Shown here: positions 8,364-17,627 of the stretch, in pieces
Layout: each line of letters starts with the position of its first letter
How positions within the stretch are numbered: position 1 is the first letter of the stretch
Assembly: GCA_024278375.1 (NCBI GenBank)
Contig: JAJRTH010000002.1
Span: 1 to 41,694 of the forward strand
Source: an archaeon
GTDB lineage: Archaea > Thermoplasmatota > Thermoplasmata > WALJ01
Direction: 5' to 3'
DNA length: 41,694 bases
The notes under the pieces: generated by a model
The model's input: the letters and a program-made list of their open reading frames with translations, nothing else
Databases searched by the model: none
Told to the model about the DNA's origin: nothing
Position numbers and translations under genes: made by a program

Positions 8364-9605
8364 TCACCCCGTGTATTTCAATGCCTCCAGTATATTCATT
8401 TTCGAGGCTTTCCAGGCCGGATAGAGCGTGAAAAGGGAGCCGAGGATTATCACCTCCAGCAGGGCGTTCTTTATCATCTCCGGTGTGAAAGCGGTGAACG
8501 TCTGGTTTATCCCTATGCTAGAAGCCATGTAGTTGCCCAGGGCTATGGAGCCGAAATATCCGGGTATGAGGCCCAGAAGAGCACCCATAATGACAATCAC
8601 AAATCCCTCCGTGAATATCTCAAGAAATATGGTCTTCCTTGATATGCCTATGGCCCTCATCATGCCTATCTCGTTTGTTCTCTCATAAACCGCCATTATC
8701 ATTATGCTGGCAACGAAAAGAAGGCTTATTATCAGGGCGACCGAGCCTATGACCTGATAGAACACCGAGCTCATGGCGCTGTACTGTGAAGCATCCGCAA
8801 TCATCTCCTTCTTTGTCTTTATGTCCTCAGCATATTCGGGATATGCCGCCTTGAACTTATCGAGAAATGCGTCCACATCCGTTGCCGGTTCCAGAGACAG
8901 CGAGAGTGTGTCCGCACGGTCCTCCTCTTTTATATCTTCATAAGCAAGGATACCCTGAAGTTCGCTGAGCCTCAGGAGCGCTCCGTAGATCTTCAAAGAG
9001 CCCAGTGCACCTTCTCCGGTCAATCTCGTCTCATAATATCCCACTATCCTGAATTCTGTCTCACTCTCACCGACCGCCCCCGCCATTAGTATGGTGTCTC
9101 CCACACTGAGGTTGAAGTCGCTGAGAAAATTGCTTCAGACTATTATTTCCCCTGTGAAAGGCCCGGAATATGTGCCGTCGGAGTAGTACGGGTCATCATA
9201 CGGATCGGAAGTTTCCGTGAACCAGCCGTGGAATCTCTCTTTTTCATCAGCGGACATCATCTCCAGCCCGTATTTCGGAAGCAAACCAACGCATCCGAAA
9301 GGCACGTAATTGCCCGATATGTTAGCCACCGGCATGAGGGACCGGAACACATACAGGTTCACCTCCGTTGATTTCACCTCCTCCCACGATGTCATGTTCC
9401 AGAATATCTCATGGGCATCGTAAAGCGAATGGTCTCCGTAGGGGCTCACAGAGATGTCGACCTTTCCCTCCTCTATGTCCCTTATCGCGTTCTGTCTTAT
9501 CCCTTCCGCAACAGAGAGCATGGATATCAGAAGTGCCATGGCAGATATGACCGCTATGAGGGTCATGGCCGTCCTTCCCTTTTTCCTGGTGATTCCCCTG
9601 AGCAT
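8364..9605 (-). pseudogene. FtsX/MacB-type ABC permease interrupted by one in-frame TGA
   Basis: Two reading-frame pieces (9605-9135 and 9134-8364) are in the same frame, separated only by TGA at 9135-9137. Joined, they give about 413 residues, matching the neighbouring 418-aa permease. The first piece has the N-terminal membrane helix and part of the extracellular MacB domain; the second has the rest of that domain and three C-terminal helices (VIGSVALIISLLFVASIMIM...; EIGMMRAIGISR). The residues around the stop read GEIIV-stop-SNFLSDFNLSVGD, so little or nothing is missing. The start directly abuts the stop of the upstream permease. It is either a recent nonsense mutation, a base-call error or read-through. 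TGA ends many other genes here, so reassignment is unlikely. Confidence 0.85.
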
Positions 9606-10862
9606 TCAATCACCCCTCAGAGCCTTCGAGATGTTTATCTTGGTCGACCAGCGTGCGGGAGCGATGGAGGACAGTATGCCGATTGAGACCGAAAGGAGGA
9701 ATACTTCGAACAAAAGAGAGAGCGTTATCTTCGTGAGCTGAAATCCTTCCGGGAGGTTCTTCGTGGAACTCACTGCGGATTCCAGTGCCATGGCTCCCAG
9801 GGTTCCGAAAAGCACTCCTAGAGCGAACGCTATCAGTGTTATGGCGATACCTTCCAGAACTATTTCTCTCACGATGGTGCCCTGCGAGATTCCTATCGCC
9901 CTCATGGCGGCTATCTCTCTCCTCCTTTCCCTTATTGCTATGTTCATTATCGTGGATATGAAGATTATCCCCACAAGTGTTGTTATCGTGGAAATCATCA
10001 TGGAAAAACCCTGAAATGTGTCCATGAACCTGTTTATCTGACCGATGAACTCCTCCCTGCTCATTGCGGACAGAGGATATTTCTCCTCTATCCATTCTTT
10101 CACCTCGTCGGCCTTCGAAGGGTCATAAAGGTCCACATACATGGTATTTATCGGATCCCCTTTTAGTCCGAGAAAGTACTGTAGCTCGCTTATATGCATG
10201 TAAACTTCTCTAGTATCCGGGGATTCGTAGGCCACGGTGAAGATTCCGTAGACCTTCAGTCTTATTGTGTGGTTCATATCCATGCCTGTTCCCACCAGTA
10301 TCTCCTCTCCCGGCCCTATCTTCAGTTCCTCCGCCAGAGCATCGCTGATCGTGCATTCTCCGGTGAATTCCGGAGATTCGAAGGCTTCCGGCGTGAGATT
10401 CCAGTTCCGATAGTACGTGCTGTTTCTGAAAGGATCGCTGTTCTTATGCGGAACATCACTTCCTTCGATGATGTCGAACCCTCTCAATTGCGCATCTTCA
10501 TCTGGAAATGAACCCGAGAAATAGGCGACCGTTATGTTGTCTCTTCCCGGATTTCCGTTGGATACGAAAAGGCTTATTCCCTCGAGAGATGCGACTATGC
10601 CTCTTATATCCGGGTTTTCCTCTTTTATCTCCCTCGCCATCTCGGTACCGTTGTATACCATGGCACCGCCCATGAACGGATTTCCTCCCTCTCCGGTTAC
10701 GAATATATCGACGCCGGAATCATATACGAGGCTTGCCGCGCTCTCCCTCATCCCGGCGCCTATGGAGAGCATTATGATGAGCATGGTAATGGCTATAGTT
10801 ATCCCGGCTATTGTGAGAGCGCTCCTCGCTGGTCTCCTTTTGAGATTTTTCAGAGGATTCAT
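9606..10862 (-). CDS. FtsX/MacB-type ABC permease
   Basis: This 418-aa permease has an N-terminal basic segment (NPLKNLKRRPARSALTIAGITIAITMLIIMLSIG) with the first helix, a ~220-residue extracellular MacB periplasmic-core-like domain, and three C-terminal helices. The conserved REIAAMRAIGISQGTIVREI coupling region precedes the last two helices. It pairs with the permease just downstream and the ATPase at 6478, so the complex would be an ATPase dimer with two different permeases. It is the first gene of the operon. The transported or released substrate cannot be inferred. Confidence 0.9.
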   Translation of the reverse strand: MNPLKNLKRRPARSALTIAGITIAITMLIIMLSIGAGMRESAASLVYDSGVDIFVTGEGGNPFMGGAMVYNGTEMAREIKEENPDIRGIVASLEGISLFVSNGNPGRDNITVAYFSGSFPDEDAQLRGFDIIEGSDVPHKNSDPFRNSTYYRNWNLTPEAFESPEFTGECTISDALAEELKIGPGEEILVGTGMDMNHTIRLKVYGIFTVAYESPDTREVYMHISELQYFLGLKGDPINTMYVDLYDPSKADEVKEWIEEKYPLSAMSREEFIGQINRFMDTFQGFSMMISTITTLVGIIFISTIMNIAIRERRREIAAMRAIGISQGTIVREIVLEGIAITLIAFALGVLFGTLGAMALESAVSSTKNLPEGFQLTKITLSLLFEVFLLSVSIGILSSIAPARWSTKINISKALRGD

Positions 10863-10934
10863 CCATCCCTCAATCAGTTACCAGTATTAATTGTTTCTCC
10901 CATAGAATCCCAATATCGTGCAAACGAAATGATG

Positions 10935-11219
10935 CTACTGAAATATGAGCCCCATTCCGGAGGCCGCATCGTCCTCCTGTTCCCTGAACTTCTCATATAT
11001 CTTTTCCGGGTTTTCTGGAATTTCAGCAAAGTCAAAGGCTTTCTTCGCTTCCTCTATGGCCTCTTCGGAACCCTCGATGAGAACGTAGGTATGCTCATCC
11101 AGTCCCAGTCCTTCTCCGTCTCTCACGGTTATGCTCTGTCTGCTGATTATGTCTATTTTAAGAGCTTCGTCTATTCTGGCCTTATTCTCCTTCCTGACCT
11201 TGAATATGACATAGTTCAT
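10935..11219 (-). CDS. Small conserved-looking protein of unknown function
   Basis: This is a 94-aa acidic soluble protein. Its start overlaps the stop of the EF-Tu-like gene by 4 bp (ATGA), so the two are translationally coupled. Repeated beta-alpha patterns (MNYVIFKVRKENKARIDEAL; TYVLIEGSEEAIEEAKKAFDF) suggest a ferredoxin-like or small alpha/beta fold. I do not recognise the family. Its position as last gene of a three-gene operon with a translation-factor-like protein suggests a related role, but that is inference. Confidence 0.72.
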   Translation of the reverse strand: MNYVIFKVRKENKARIDEALKIDIISRQSITVRDGEGLGLDEHTYVLIEGSEEAIEEAKKAFDFAEIPENPEKIYEKFREQEDDAASGMGLIFQ

Positions 11220-12130
11220 TCGATCACCTCTAATACCGTCTTTCCTATGATTCTTGGCATGGAGTCCGCCTGTATTAAAAGGATTCCCTCATCATCCCTG
11301 TAAGCAATGGGTTTTTCCAGTCTGATGGTTCTTTCGTCCAGCATCTTACCGGGAACGAACTGGGTTCCGGAAGACAGGTGCAGAACCATACCTTCTCCGA
11401 GCTTTCCCTTCCAGAACGGCGTGAATCTGGGATTCATCCTGAATTCATTCCCTGTTTTCATGCTTCCGGGCTCTGCGAGGGTCATCCCTCTGTCGAGTTC
11501 CTCCGGTTTGATGTTCTTGAGAGCCAGGCCAACCCTTGAGCCGGTACCCGCGGAGTCCACATCTCTGTCATGCACCTGGATGCTTCTGACCTGTACCTTC
11601 TTTTCTGTCGGATATGCCTGGAGTTCCTGATGGACTTTCACCTCGCCCAGCATCACGGTTCCGAGTATAACCGTTCCCACACCTTTAACCGGAAAGAAAT
11701 GATCAACAGGTACCGCGGTCTCTCCCTCCATATGCCTCATGGGTATCGACACGAGCTTCTGCCTTATCTCTATATGGTCGTCCATGAACGAGTAGTTCTT
11801 CATAGAGGTGTCCTTTATGAAAGGCATAATCTGCTCTGGCATCAGATAGTTCTTCAGAACGAATATCCCCTCCTTTATGCCCCTCAAATCGAGTCCTATG
11901 AGCTGCTCGCCGAAATACTTATCTATGCTTTCCACCACAAAAAGAGCGCCGTGCGAGAGGTTCAGAGAATACAGCAGAGGCTGTATCCTTTCGGGATATC
12001 TGTGTGGATGAATGAATGTTATGTCCCCTTCCTGTCCCTTGTAGTTGTACATCGCTATGTCGCTGACCGTCCCCTTTTTCCCTATTTTTGAGGCTACTTC
12101 AGGATTTCCGAGAGCGGCTATGTTTACCAT
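11216..12130 (-). CDS. EF-Tu/SelB-like protein with a degenerate G domain (no P-loop)
   Basis: The 304-aa protein has the layout of a translational GTPase: a short N-terminal alpha/beta domain, then about residues 140-215 an EF-Tu domain II (FPVKGVGTVILGTVMLGEV...VQVRSIQVHDRDVDSAGTGSRVGLAL), then a third beta domain. The N-terminal domain starts VNIAALGNPEVASKIGKKGT, where a GHVDHGKST-type P-loop should be, and no DxxG or NKxD box is visible. It therefore probably does not hydrolyse GTP. Pseudo-GTPase relatives of SelB/EF-1A are annotated in archaea; their role is uncharacterised to my knowledge. It lies 4 bp after the 12135-12521 gene. Confidence 0.75.
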   Translation of the reverse strand: MVNIAALGNPEVASKIGKKGTVSDIAMYNYKGQEGDITFIHPHRYPERIQPLLYSLNLSHGALFVVESIDKYFGEQLIGLDLRGIKEGIFVLKNYLMPEQIMPFIKDTSMKNYSFMDDHIEIRQKLVSIPMRHMEGETAVPVDHFFPVKGVGTVILGTVMLGEVKVHQELQAYPTEKKVQVRSIQVHDRDVDSAGTGSRVGLALKNIKPEELDRGMTLAEPGSMKTGNEFRMNPRFTPFWKGKLGEGMVLHLSSGTQFVPGKMLDERTIRLEKPIAYRDDEGILLIQADSMPRIIGKTVLEVIE

Positions 12131-12134
12131 GCAC

Positions 12135-12521
12135 TCACTTCGACGAGGAATATCTGAGCATTATGTCTGTTTTCAGGGTGTATTTAAACCCCCTCTTTTT
12201 CAGGAGTTTCTCCAGCTTTTCCGCCACAACAGGGATTATCTGATTTCGAGAAGTGTTGTATATGTAGAACTCCACGTGGTCGTTCCTTATCGGAAATACC
12301 ATCTTGACCGCGTTCTGCTTCAGATATCCCTCGGGCTTTTTGTTTGCATTCAGGGCATTCATATCTCTCTGAAGCCATATTTCAAGAAGGTCCGGGTCCT
12401 CCGGCATCTGCTGGGTTTCTTCCAGAAAGGTCTTGAACAGGTCCGGATATATCTCCGCAAGGTCCTTGTATCTTATGTGTTTGTCAAATATGAAGTGAGC
12501 GCTCCTTATCTTTGTCATCAT
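12135..12521 (-). CDS. Conserved hypothetical protein, first gene of the EF-Tu-like operon
   Basis: This is a 128-aa soluble protein of mixed charge with no signal or membrane segment and no motif I recognise. ATG-ATG at 12521/12518 gives two neighbouring starts; the TATA-like ttatttaat at 12541-12549 fits a leaderless transcript from about 12521. It is followed after 4 bp by the EF-Tu-like gene, so the three genes (12521 to 10935) should be one transcript. The promoter is divergent from that of the RHH regulator. Confidence 0.7.
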   Translation of the reverse strand: MMTKIRSAHFIFDKHIRYKDLAEIYPDLFKTFLEETQQMPEDPDLLEIWLQRDMNALNANKKPEGYLKQNAVKMVFPIRNDHVEFYIYNTSRNQIIPVVAEKLEKLLKKRGFKYTLKTDIMLRYSSSK

Positions 12522-12540
12522 GATTGTCCCATGGTGCAGG

Positions 12541-12551
12541 GTTATTTAATG
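12541..12551 (-). promoter_or_regulatory. TATA box of the 12521-10935 operon
   Basis: On the minus strand an AT-rich cattaaataac sits about 20-30 nt before the start at 12521, the normal archaeal TATA distance for a leaderless gene. Confidence 0.5.
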
Positions 12552-12610
12552 TTTTTCGAGATTCATCTTTTTTCGATGTGCTTCATATGTCATACAGAAT
12601 TAGGACATCA

Positions 12611-12621
12611 AAAATCTTATA
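12611..12621 (+). promoter_or_regulatory. TATA box upstream of the RHH regulator
   Basis: The stretch aaatcttatatactc contains a strong TATA element. It lies about 29 nt before ATG 12645, so transcription should start near that ATG, leaving a roughly 57-nt leader before the RHH start at 12702. Confidence 0.6.
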
Positions 12622-12644
12622 TACTCATATTTCATATTCCGGAA

Positions 12645-12677
12645 ATGTCTACGGACGAGAAAACGAATTCGCCCTAA
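12645..12677 (+). CDS. Possible 10-codon upstream reading frame in the RHH leader
   Basis: ATG at 12645 opens a frame coding MSTDEKTNSP followed by TAA. It is at the distance expected for a leaderless start below the TATA box at 12611-12621. It could tune translation of the regulator or be chance. No conservation data are available. Confidence 0.25.
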   Translation: MSTDEKTNSP

Positions 12678-12701
12678 AAATGTCCTACAAGAGGCAGAAA
12701 A

Positions 12702-13112
12702 ATGGCAGAAAGGATCAACGAACGTATGACGGTGAGGCTGCCGGAAGAGACGCTCTTACGAATGGATACCTTTATCGAGGCAATGGGATTCAGGAATCGC
12801 TCTGAATTCGTGAGGGTGGCTGTCGAAGAGTACATGGAAAGGAGAAAGTTCTCTCCACTGTTTTCCTCCCCCGCGGAGGAGGAGAAGATACAGATAGAGC
12901 TCCCGTACAATGCCATAATGACCATGAGATATCTTGCAGAACACAAACATGCACGCATCGAAATGATGTACGGGCACTTTTCGGAGATGATAACGGAATG
13001 GCTGTATGAGTTTCTGGAGAAATATGCGAAAAAGACCCTGGATGATGTGGAAATATTCGTCAGAGAAATCCAGAAGAGCGGCGAAAAGAGCGCGAAACTC
13101 GTCCGTGAATAG
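12702..13112 (+). CDS. Ribbon-helix-helix transcription regulator (CopG/CdrS-like N-domain)
   Basis: This is a 136-aa protein. The first ~45 residues form a ribbon-helix-helix DNA-binding domain: INERMTVRLPEETLLRMDTFIEAMGFRNRSEFVRVAVEEYM. The C-terminal ~80 residues are helical and may bind a ligand or mediate oligomerisation. It lies 28 nt before a FtsZ-like gene in the same direction. In haloarchaea the RHH protein CdrS controls ftsZ and division genes, so a division-linked role is attractive, but this protein is longer than CdrS and the link is inferred from context only. Confidence 0.85.
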   Translation: MAERINERMTVRLPEETLLRMDTFIEAMGFRNRSEFVRVAVEEYMERRKFSPLFSSPAEEEKIQIELPYNAIMTMRYLAEHKHARIEMMYGHFSEMITEWLYEFLEKYAKKTLDDVEIFVREIQKSGEKSAKLVRE

Positions 13113-13140
13113 GATGCACTCAACTCCTAGACCGAGGTGT

Positions 13141-13830
13141 ATGAAAATGGAAAAAGCAACAGAACCGGGAAAAAACGAAAAGGAAGCCCTCCTCCGTGAA
13201 GTCCAGCGATTGCTGGATTCTGGCATATACGGAGCCGTCACCAGGACAAAGACAATCGCCGTTGTCGGGAACGGTGGGGCCGGCGGCAACATTCTGCAGA
13301 GACTCCACAGGATGGGCATAAAATCCATGAAGAACATTGAGACCATAGCCATAAACTCCGACGAAAGAGTACTGGATCTTCTGAAAGATGTTGACAAGAG
13401 AGTCCTAATAGGTAAGAATCTCTACGAACATCCGGAAGGAGCGCATGGAAGGACTGATCTGGCGAGAAAGATGATCGATGCGGCGAGAGAGAGCCTTGAG
13501 GTGCTTATAAACCCCTATCCAGTGCTTGTTCTGATAGGTGCTCTCGGCGGAGGAACCGGCTCGGAACTCATGGTGGAAATGAGCAAGATGGGCGTGGAAA
13601 AAGGGAAGCTTGTCATAGCATTACCGATAATGCCGTTCAGCGCCGAAACTGGAAGAAGGGCCCTTGCAAAGAGAGTAATGAAGAGGCTGGAAAGCAGCGG
13701 TGCTATCATAGCTCCTCTGGACAATGACATGCTGATGAAGGACGAAAGGATAAGGAAACTTAGCATGGCCGAGGCCTTCGAAACACTTGACAGGATAATC
13801 TTTCGAAAGATAAGAGAAGTCCAGGACTAA
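13141..13830 (+). CDS. Truncated FtsZ/tubulin-family GTPase-domain protein
   Basis: ATG 13141 is preceded by gaggtg at good spacing and clears the upstream gene, so I prefer it to the earlier in-frame starts. The 229-aa protein has the FtsZ nucleotide-binding signatures: GNGGAGGN (43-50), NSD (72-74), GGGTGS (136-141) and ND (195-196) before helix H7. It stops at the end of H7, just before where the T7 loop (NxDxAD type) and C-terminal domain would come. FtsZ is normally 350-400 aa. Such a protein could bind GTP but lacks the loop that activates hydrolysis in the next subunit, so it probably does not form ordinary filaments. It may regulate division or be a paralogue with another job. Confidence 0.82.
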   Translation: MKMEKATEPGKNEKEALLREVQRLLDSGIYGAVTRTKTIAVVGNGGAGGNILQRLHRMGIKSMKNIETIAINSDERVLDLLKDVDKRVLIGKNLYEHPEGAHGRTDLARKMIDAARESLEVLINPYPVLVLIGALGGGTGSELMVEMSKMGVEKGKLVIALPIMPFSAETGRRALAKRVMKRLESSGAIIAPLDNDMLMKDERIRKLSMAEAFETLDRIIFRKIREVQD

Positions 13831-13833
13831 AGC

Positions 13834-14070
13834 ATGAAGACCGTGATAAACGAGATAACCAGAGACATCATGGAGAGAATATCGACGGCTTATGAGGAAC
13901 CGGACACGTCGGGCATGGTCCCTTCTGAGATGATTGCCACCAGCATACCCATGGAGGCGCTCACCGCGAGAGCTGGCGGAGCTCTGACGGCCTCGACAGG
14001 TATGGATGTGAAAGACTCTCCTGTCCCCGAGCCGGAGAACGGGCCAAAAATGGATGTCCAATCCACTTAA
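13834..14070 (+). CDS. Small acidic protein downstream of the FtsZ-like gene
   Basis: A 78-aa frame starts 3 nt after the FtsZ-like stop. The first ~20 residues look like an amphipathic helix (KTVINEITRDIMERIST), and the rest is low-complexity, rich in Ala, Thr, Gly and Pro. It does not resemble the missing FtsZ C-terminal domain. Tight spacing suggests co-transcription and coupling. The stop overlaps the convergent membrane gene by 4 bp. Function unknown. Confidence 0.55.
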   Translation: MKTVINEITRDIMERISTAYEEPDTSGMVPSEMIATSIPMEALTARAGGALTASTGMDVKDSPVPEPENGPKMDVQST

Positions 14071-14267
14071 TTTTCATTTTTTTTCCAGTAAAGCAGGGTT
14101 CCGAAGAGCCCGGAAAATACCAGTATGACTGTTATGGCATATACACCCAGGTCTGTCCATGCATTGTACATTGCCGACCATGAAAAGTAGAAGGCTATGC
14201 CCAGCATAAATACCAATAGGTAGAACCACCGCGCAATCGAAGTTGTAATCCGCTCTTCTTCATTCAT
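14067..14267 (-). CDS. Small two-helix membrane protein
   Basis: The start MNEEERITTS at 14267 is preferred over the longer frame to 14339, because a TATA-like cttttatatcat at 14289-14300 (minus strand) sits at leaderless distance. The 66-aa product has two hydrophobic helices (WFYLLVFMLGIAFYFSW; VYAITVILVFSGLFGTLLYW) with a short loop. No family is recognised. It is convergent with the FtsZ-like operon. Confidence 0.6.
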   Translation of the reverse strand: MNEEERITTSIARWFYLLVFMLGIAFYFSWSAMYNAWTDLGVYAITVILVFSGLFGTLLYWKKNEN

Positions 14268-14346
14268 TGAGGTTCGGAAATAGAGCCATGATATAAAAGT
14301 TTGGTAGCGGGTTTTTCCTCGATGGTGCGAACAGGGCATGATTGAG

Positions 14347-14361
14347 CGAAAGTTTTATATA
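14347..14361 (+). promoter_or_regulatory. BRE/TATA promoter of the first Hsp20 gene
   Basis: The sequence cgaaagttttatata is a strong archaeal promoter: a purine-rich BRE followed by a TATA box. It lies about 50 nt before the Hsp20 ATG, leaving a leader of roughly 25-30 nt that carries ggaggtgat (14397-14405) as Shine-Dalgarno. Confidence 0.7.
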
Positions 14362-14410
14362 GAAGTTCAAACAGATTGAATAATGCAGAACATCACGGAG
14401 GTGATGTGGG

Positions 14411-14929
14411 ATGAAGATCATAAGAAAGGACGACAGAAAGGAAAACAAGCCAGCGAAAATGGAGGAAACACATCCCTTCAGCCTGTTCGAGTCCATAGAC
14501 AGGACCTTCGAAGACCTCAGGAACGAGATAGAGAGCCTTTTCTGGGGATATCCGACATATGCACACTACAGAGATATGCAGAGCCTGGATGCCGGGACAA
14601 GGATGCCTTATGCGGATATCATTGACAGAGGTGACGAGATAGTCATAGCAGCGGAAATGCCAGGGATTCCCAAGGAGAACGTTGAGGTCCAGGTGGATGA
14701 GAACAGCGTGGAGATATCCGGTGAAATAGGGCAGGCCAGTGAGGGCAGGGAGAGAGGATACTACAGAAGAGAGCGGGCATACATTTCGTTCTACAGATAC
14801 ATACCACTTCCGGAGGATGTTCGGCCGGAAGGTGTTAAAGCGAAGATGAAGAACGGAGTACTGGAAATAGTGCTCCCGAAGAAAGCACCTGCAAAGGAGG
14901 AGAAAAAGAGGAAAGTAAAGGTGGAATAA
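14411..14929 (+). CDS. Small heat shock protein, Hsp20/alpha-crystallin family
   Basis: This is a 172-aa cytoplasmic chaperone that holds unfolding proteins. The alpha-crystallin domain covers about residues 65-155 (PYADIIDRGDEIVIAAEMPGIPKENVEVQVDENSVEISGEI) and ends in the diagnostic AKMKNGVLEIVLPKK. A charged N-terminal arm and a Lys-rich tail flank it. A strong Shine-Dalgarno (ggaggtgat) fixes the start at 14411. The gene precedes a VAT unfoldase and a second Hsp20, a chaperone cluster likely to be stress-regulated. Confidence 0.93.
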   Translation: MKIIRKDDRKENKPAKMEETHPFSLFESIDRTFEDLRNEIESLFWGYPTYAHYRDMQSLDAGTRMPYADIIDRGDEIVIAAEMPGIPKENVEVQVDENSVEISGEIGQASEGRERGYYRRERAYISFYRYIPLPEDVRPEGVKAKMKNGVLEIVLPKKAPAKEEKKRKVKVE

Positions 14930-14953
14930 ACCCTTTAAATTTATTTATGATAA

Positions 14954-17149
<2,196 letters not shown>

Positions 17150-17187
17150 GCCATTCACTCCTAATATTTTTAAAGGAGGTGAACATC

Positions 17188-17508
17188 ATGTTCAATGACT
17201 ATGGTGACATAAGAGATGAACTCATGAGGGCGTACGAGAACCTTATGCGTGAGCATGAGGAAGAAAGGGAGGAAAAGGATGTCTTCGTGGACATCATAGA
17301 GGACGGTGATGAGATAATCGTCACCCTCTCGCTACCCGGCACAGTAAAAGAGGAGATAGGGCTCTGGGCAAAGGAACTATCTCTGGACATAAGAGCGGGA
17401 GACATAAAGAAGCACATCACCCTCCCAAAGGCAATAGACCCGGATAAGGTCAAAGCAACCTTTAAGAACGGAGTCCTCAGTGTCACTCTGAAAAAGAAAG
17501 GGCACTGA
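17188..17508 (+). CDS. Second, shorter Hsp20-like protein
   Basis: The start at ATG 17188 has the best Shine-Dalgarno in the region (aaaggaggtga, 17172-17182). The 106-aa product has a short helical N-terminus and a compact alpha-crystallin fold (DVFVDIIEDGDEIIVTLSLPGTVKEEI) ending in the typical ATFKNGVLSVTLKKK. It is smaller than the first Hsp20 and has almost no C-terminal tail, so it may co-assemble with it or act alone. It lies 38 nt after the VAT stop and is probably co-transcribed. Confidence 0.88.
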   Translation: MFNDYGDIRDELMRAYENLMREHEEEREEKDVFVDIIEDGDEIIVTLSLPGTVKEEIGLWAKELSLDIRAGDIKKHITLPKAIDPDKVKATFKNGVLSVTLKKKGH

Positions 17509-17510
17509 GG

Positions 17511-17523
17511 TTTTGTTATTTTT
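17511..17523 (+). terminator. Oligo-T terminator after the chaperone cluster
   Basis: The stretch ttttgttattttt directly follows the second Hsp20 stop. T-rich tracts of this kind end archaeal transcription. Confidence 0.45.
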
Positions 17524-17627
17524 CATAATCGATATGGAGAACTGCAAGTTAATTATAATTTACTAATTGTAATTGGATTTCTGGAATGCGAGCACAAACT
17601 ATTTTACCCGAATTTCCATGGTGTCGC

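Noticed and set aside
9135-9137. TGA read as Trp or selenocysteine
   Set aside because: Many genes here end with TGA, for example the GPN GTPase and the propeller genes, and no SECIS-like hairpin is evident. A nonsense mutation or base error is simpler.
12756-13397. Long minus-strand frames under the RHH and FtsZ-like genes
   Set aside because: They mirror the sense genes, have no promoter or ribosome site, and read as low-quality Ser/Phe/Leu-rich sequence.
13834-14070. Missing FtsZ C-terminal domain encoded by the next small gene
   Set aside because: The 78-aa product has no T7-loop-like NxDxAD motif and is mostly low-complexity.
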